From positions 1-64,000 of the forward strand of contig JAKQHS010000131.1 of the NCBI GenBank assembly GCA_029557915.1: a stretch of 64,000 nt of DNA, read 5' to 3'. The translations under genes and the position numbers were made by a program. The DNA is from Bacteroidota bacterium (GTDB taxonomy: Bacteria; Bacteroidota; Bacteroidia; Chitinophagales; Saprospiraceae). This document shows, piece after piece, positions 60,584 through 64,000 of this stretch (position 1 is the first letter of the stretch; each line of letters opens with the position of its first letter). The notes below the pieces were generated by a model. The model was not told the DNA's origin and searched no databases. It saw only the letters and a program-made list of their open reading frames with translations.

Positions 60584-61003
60584 ATGAAAACCATTCGCAA
60601 CTTCCTGCTCTACTCCACCCTGCTGATTTATTCCATTCACGGATACAGCCAGCGCGGTGAAAAGATAGAAGCCCTCCGCATAGCCTTCATCACCAATAAG
60701 CTTTCGCTCACCGCCGCGGAATCCGAAAAATTCTGGCCCGTCTATAATATTTATCGCCGGGAGGTGGCCGAGCTCAGGCGACAATCCTTCATCGACACCA
60801 ACCTCGAAGCCATGAGCGACGCGGACGCCGAAAAAGCCATCCAGGTGACCATCGACCGGATGGAGAAGGAACTCCTGCTCTTTAAAAACCTGGCCCGGGA
60901 CCTCAAACCCATCCTCCCCGCACGAAAAATCGCCCTCCTTTCAAAGGTCGAACGCGCCTTTAATGAAGAAATCATCCGGCGCAGCCAGATGGGAAGGAAT
61001 TAA
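60584..61003 (+). CDS. Spy/CpxP-like small periplasmic protein
   Basis: The protein has 139 residues with a signal peptide (FLLYSTLLIYSIHGYSQ). The helical mature part, RIAFITNKLSLTAAESEKFWPVYN and DLKPILPARKIALLSKVERAF, is typical of the sensor-like proteins that follow sigma factors in Bacteroidota, related to Spy/CpxP by helical content. It lies 35 bp after the anti-sigma-like gene and so completes a three-gene operon. A role in sensing envelope stress is inferred. Confidence 0.7.
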   Translation: MKTIRNFLLYSTLLIYSIHGYSQRGEKIEALRIAFITNKLSLTAAESEKFWPVYNIYRREVAELRRQSFIDTNLEAMSDADAEKAIQVTIDRMEKELLLFKNLARDLKPILPARKIALLSKVERAFNEEIIRRSQMGRN

Positions 61004-61067
61004 AGGAGAAAGGTCGAGGGGGAACGGTTAAGGGTTAAGGGGCAACGGAGCATAAGTGACCGACAAC

Positions 61068-61105
61068 GCTGAAAGCTGATAGCTGAACGCTGATGGCTGA
61101 TAGCT
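61068..61105. repeat. Heptamer tandem repeat GCTGAAA/GCTGATA
   Basis: Five consecutive 7-bp units: GCTGAAA, GCTGATA, GCTGAAC, GCTGATG, GCTGATA. They end just before the ligA promoter box, in the same arrangement as the TGACTAY array before polA. Confidence 0.8.
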
Positions 61106-61118
61106 CGCCGCTCCCGCC

Positions 61119-61126
61119 TATCTTTG
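61119..61126 (+). promoter_or_regulatory. TAnnTTTG -7 box of ligA
   Basis: TATCTTTG matches the consensus and ends 4 nt before the ATG at 61131, implying a leaderless or nearly leaderless mRNA. Confidence 0.55.
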
Positions 61127-61130
61127 CGAT

Positions 61131-63266
61131 ATGTCAAAATCCGATCAACTGGACCAAAACATCAGGTGGACCACAGAACTCATGGAAATGTCCCCTGATC
61201 AATTGCTGAAACAGGGACCTGAGCATTACGACCAGCTTAAGTCCGTGATCCGGTTTCACGAGCACAGGTATTATATCCTGAACGATCCGTTGATCAGCGA
61301 CTATGAATACGACCAGCTCTATAAGAAACTGGAATTTCTGGAGGAAAAACATCCGGAATGGATTAGCAGGGACTCCCCTACCCAAAGGGTGTCCACCGAC
61401 CTCACCCAGGCATTCGAGACGGTAGATCACCTTAAACCCATGTTGTCCCTGGCCAATTCTTATGATGAAAAAGACCTGTTGGATTTTGACAAGCAGGTTA
61501 AAAAGCTGGCCCAATTACCGGCGACCGACAAGGTGACTTACTGTGTCGAGCCTAAATACGACGGAGGCAGTATTTCCCTGGTCTATGAAAATGACCAGCT
61601 GGTGCGCGCGGCCACCCGGGGTAATGGTTTCCAGGGTGAACTGATCACCGCTAATGCGCGCACCATCAAAACCATCCCCCTGAAAGTCCCATTCAAAAAA
61701 GATGGCATTGCCAGGGCGGAACTCCGGGGGGAAGCGCTGATCCGCAAGGACACCTTCCGGAAAATCAATAAGCAGCGCGAAGAGGAAGGACTGGTGCTCT
61801 TTGCCAATCCCAGGAACGCCGCCACCGGGGGCCTTCGGACCAAGGATGCCAGTGAAACGGCAAAACGCGGCATTGAAGCCGTGATTTACCAGGTGGGTTA
61901 CCTGGAAGATGAAAAAGGAAGGGAAATCAACCCCTACAAGGACCACGCCGGCGGCATTCACGCCCTGGCAGCCATGGGTTTCAAGGTGCCCAAGGTGGAA
62001 TTTAAAGTCTGCCATGGGATCCATGAAGTGATCGAATTTTGCCACGCCTGGCAGGAAAGACGGGATGATTTTTATTTTGAAATCGATGGCATGGTCGTGA
62101 AGGTGAATGACCTCGGCCTGCAAGCCAGCCTGGGCTACACTTCTCATCATCCCCGGTGGGCCATAGCTTTTAAATTCAAAGCCAAACAGGCTACGAGCCG
62201 CCTCATCGGTGTGGAGTACCAGGTGGGAAAAGTAGGTACGATCACTCCCGTGGCCAAACTGGAACCGGTACAGGTGGGCGGGGTCACGGTCTCCTCCGTT
62301 TCCCTCCACAACGAGGATTTTATCAATGCCAAAGACCTTCACATCGGGGATATGGTCATCGTAGAGCGGTCCGGGGATGTGATCCCTTATATCGTAAAAG
62401 CCTTGCCGGAATACCGCAAGGGGTATGAGAAAAAAATAAAATTTCCCGTCTATTGCCCGATCGGGGCTGAATTCCATGTCAAGCTGGTACGCGAACCGGG
62501 CCAGGCTTTCTGGATCTGTCCGGATTGTAAATGCGGGGCCCAAAACCTGGAAAAATATATTTTCCATGTGTCCAAGGCGGCCATGGATATAGAAGGATTC
62601 GGCCCATCCATCATGGAGAAATTTGTACAATTGGGATGGATTAAAAGTTTGGCGGACATCTACCGGCTTGACTTTGAGCAGATTGAAAAACTGGAAGGAT
62701 TCGGTGAAAAAAGCGCAGGCAAACTGAAAAGCGCGATTGAAAAAGCCAAGTCTAATCCTATTCAGCGTCTGCTCCACAGTCTGAGTATTCACCATCTGGG
62801 CAAAAAAGCCTCCTCCCTGATCGCCGAACGGGTCGGTTATGTGCCCGACCTGGCCAACTGGACAGAAAATGATTTTACCAACATCCCCGAAATCGGGCCG
62901 GTAGTCACCAAAAATGTCATGGATTGGTTCGGTAACCCGAAAAACCTGGAAGTATTGAAAGAGATGGAAGCCTTGGGGGTGAACATGTACCAGACCAGGG
63001 AAGACAAACCCAAAAAAGTTGATGCCCACGCCCCCCTGGCCGGAAAAACCATTTTATTCACGGGTTCTCTTTCGCAACTCAGCCGTGAGGAAGCGGAAAA
63101 AAAGGCGGAGGACGCTGGTGCCAGGAACCTGAGCGGAGTGAGCTCCAAACTCAACATCCTCGTCGTAGGCGAAAATGCAGGATCCAAACTTGAAAAGGCC
63201 AGGTCATTAGGTACCGTCGAAATCTGGACTGAAGATGAATTTATTCAAAAGGTCGCCGAAACCTGA
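61131..63266 (+). CDS. ligA: NAD-dependent DNA ligase
   Basis: The protein has 711 residues, slightly longer than E. coli LigA (671). After the NAD-binding Ia domain (HEHRYYILNDPLISDYEYDQL) comes the nucleotidyltransferase domain with KYDG, active-site Lys142, and the EIDGMVVKVND segment. Then the OB fold, a zinc finger, helix-hairpin-helix repeats and a C-terminal BRCT domain (LAGKTILFTGSLSQLSREEAE). The zinc finger is unusual: Cys442, then Cys463, Cys466 and Cys468 (CPIGAE and CPDCKCGAQ), where the family has CPxCG and CPNxxCPAQ. So the second cysteine of the first pair is absent and an extra one lies in the second pair. The enzyme seals nicks in replication and repair. Confidence 0.97.
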   Translation: MSKSDQLDQNIRWTTELMEMSPDQLLKQGPEHYDQLKSVIRFHEHRYYILNDPLISDYEYDQLYKKLEFLEEKHPEWISRDSPTQRVSTDLTQAFETVDHLKPMLSLANSYDEKDLLDFDKQVKKLAQLPATDKVTYCVEPKYDGGSISLVYENDQLVRAATRGNGFQGELITANARTIKTIPLKVPFKKDGIARAELRGEALIRKDTFRKINKQREEEGLVLFANPRNAATGGLRTKDASETAKRGIEAVIYQVGYLEDEKGREINPYKDHAGGIHALAAMGFKVPKVEFKVCHGIHEVIEFCHAWQERRDDFYFEIDGMVVKVNDLGLQASLGYTSHHPRWAIAFKFKAKQATSRLIGVEYQVGKVGTITPVAKLEPVQVGGVTVSSVSLHNEDFINAKDLHIGDMVIVERSGDVIPYIVKALPEYRKGYEKKIKFPVYCPIGAEFHVKLVREPGQAFWICPDCKCGAQNLEKYIFHVSKAAMDIEGFGPSIMEKFVQLGWIKSLADIYRLDFEQIEKLEGFGEKSAGKLKSAIEKAKSNPIQRLLHSLSIHHLGKKASSLIAERVGYVPDLANWTENDFTNIPEIGPVVTKNVMDWFGNPKNLEVLKEMEALGVNMYQTREDKPKKVDAHAPLAGKTILFTGSLSQLSREEAEKKAEDAGARNLSGVSSKLNILVVGENAGSKLEKARSLGTVEIWTEDEFIQKVAET

Positions 63267-63280
63267 CCGGATCCGCCACC

Positions 63281-64000
63281 ATGAAAAACCTGTCTTTGTT
63301 ATTCCTGTTTCTTGAAGCCATCCTGATTTTCCCAAACCTGAACTGTCGCAGATACAAACCATTAAAAATGGAAACGGACTATACCAAGGAGGGGATGATC
63401 CCGGTTCAGGGCACCTCCCTTCATTATTTGCAATGGGGTGAGGGCGGCAAAGCCCTTGTGATCTTGCATGGACTGGGAGATTCGCCATATATTTTTTCAC
63501 ACCTGGCCCGGGAGTGGTCATCCCGTTTCAAAGTCAATGCCTTTGCGCGCCGCGGTCATGGAAGGTCCGGCAGCCCGGATAGCGGATACGATAATCAAAT
63601 GCTGACCAACGACCTGAAATCCCTGGTGGACCACCTGCAACTGGACCGTGTTTTCTTATTAGGCTGGTCCATGGGGGGCAATGAGATCACGGAATTCGCT
63701 ATCCGTTACCCGGAACGGACTGCGGGTTTGATTTATCTGGAAGCCGGTTACGATTACAGCGAGCCTGCTTTTGCCTCCATCCTTGATCAGTTTCCGGAAG
63801 CCCTCTCCCCCGGACCCTCAGACCTGGTATCCCTGGATGCATACCGGCAATGGTATCACCGGTTCTGGTATCCGGACCTGGATTGGAACGAAGTCCTGGA
63901 ATCCAATTTAAAAGCCTGCACACGGGTACTGGAAAACGGCGCGGTTGAAATTATCCCAGGAGAAAAGATAACAAACCTATTGGTCCGGTCCCTCACCGCT
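63281..64000 (+). CDS. Alpha/beta hydrolase lipoprotein, 3' end beyond window
   Basis: The ATG at 63281 opens a frame of 240 codons with no stop before the window end. The N-terminus has a lipobox-like IFPNLNCRR. The fold shows the oxyanion segment LHGLGDSP, ARRGHGRSG and the nucleophile elbow LLGWSMGG; the aspartate and histidine lie outside the visible part. Broad esterase or peptidase activity cannot be narrowed. The gene starts 14 bp after ligA and may be read from the same transcript. Confidence 0.8.
   Translation, partial: MKNLSLLFLFLEAILIFPNLNCRRYKPLKMETDYTKEGMIPVQGTSLHYLQWGEGGKALVILHGLGDSPYIFSHLAREWSSRFKVNAFARRGHGRSGSPDSGYDNQMLTNDLKSLVDHLQLDRVFLLGWSMGGNEITEFAIRYPERTAGLIYLEAGYDYSEPAFASILDQFPEALSPGPSDLVSLDAYRQWYHRFWYPDLDWNEVLESNLKACTRVLENGAVEIIPGEKITNLLVRSLTA

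Noticed and set aside
61515-63029. 504-codon open frame on the minus strand opposite ligA
   Set aside because: Fully inside ligA; no signal, domain or start context; antisense shadow.

Overview
The window is chromosomal DNA from a member of the Bacteroidota. The evidence is a SusC/SusD pair, a protein with a C-terminal type IX secretion sorting domain, AT-rich gene starts with little Shine-Dalgarno signal, and repeated TAnnTTTG promoter boxes close to start codons. The gene content would fit a Saprospiria-type genome (Lewinella/Haliscomenobacter-like), but that finer placement is inference. No phage, CRISPR array or rRNA is visible.

Layout. (1) 1-1130 is a mobile-element scar: an IS3-like end, a frameshifted IS66 TnpA-like gene, a tRNA-Phe and a duplicated piece of its 3' half, with a degenerate GIY-YIG gene between. 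(2) 1.2-12 kb is nutrient-related: a Tat-type sugar isomerase-like TIM barrel, a large propeller/HEAT/cytochrome c lipoprotein, a SusC N-terminal remnant, SusC, SusD and a porin-like beta-barrel. (3) 12-20 kb holds a TPR protein and a translationally coupled three-gene operon: propeller-TPR-transglutaminase protein, FecR-TPR protein, CHASE2 adenylate/guanylate cyclase. (4) 20-30 kb: polA, small lipoprotein, GyrI-like protein, DUF998-like membrane protein, S33-type hydrolase, an LpxD-type acyltransferase and a sortilin-like secreted propeller coupled to it.

(5) 30-51 kb is the unusual region. A TolC-type outer-membrane factor, two RND permeases and one periplasmic adaptor surround AT-rich cassettes. 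Three cassettes encode a short, secreted, cysteine-rich peptide followed by a beta-propeller-like lipoprotein. Four genes (three peptides, one lipoprotein) are preceded by the same arrangement: an array of 10-bp CCAGTTATTT repeats, then 27-28 bp, then a -7-like box, then 85-90 nt to the start codon. A 65-residue helix-turn-helix-like protein lies directly upstream of one array. I read this as a multi-copy, co-regulated secreted-peptide/surface-lipoprotein system, possibly with its own efflux machinery. Its function is not known to me.

(6) 51-64 kb is ordinary chromosomal content: class C beta-lactamase-like serine hydrolase, PAP2-like membrane protein, fused alpha/beta 2-oxoacid dehydrogenase E1, OmpA-type protein, pyrH, TPR protein, acyltransferase, an ECF sigma factor with two likely partners, ligA, and an alpha/beta hydrolase cut by the window end. 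Heptamer tandem repeats sit upstream of both polA and ligA and beside the acyltransferase gene.

All assignments come from reading translated sequence by eye; family names such as DUF4221 and 6-bladed beta-propeller are recalled, not searched.
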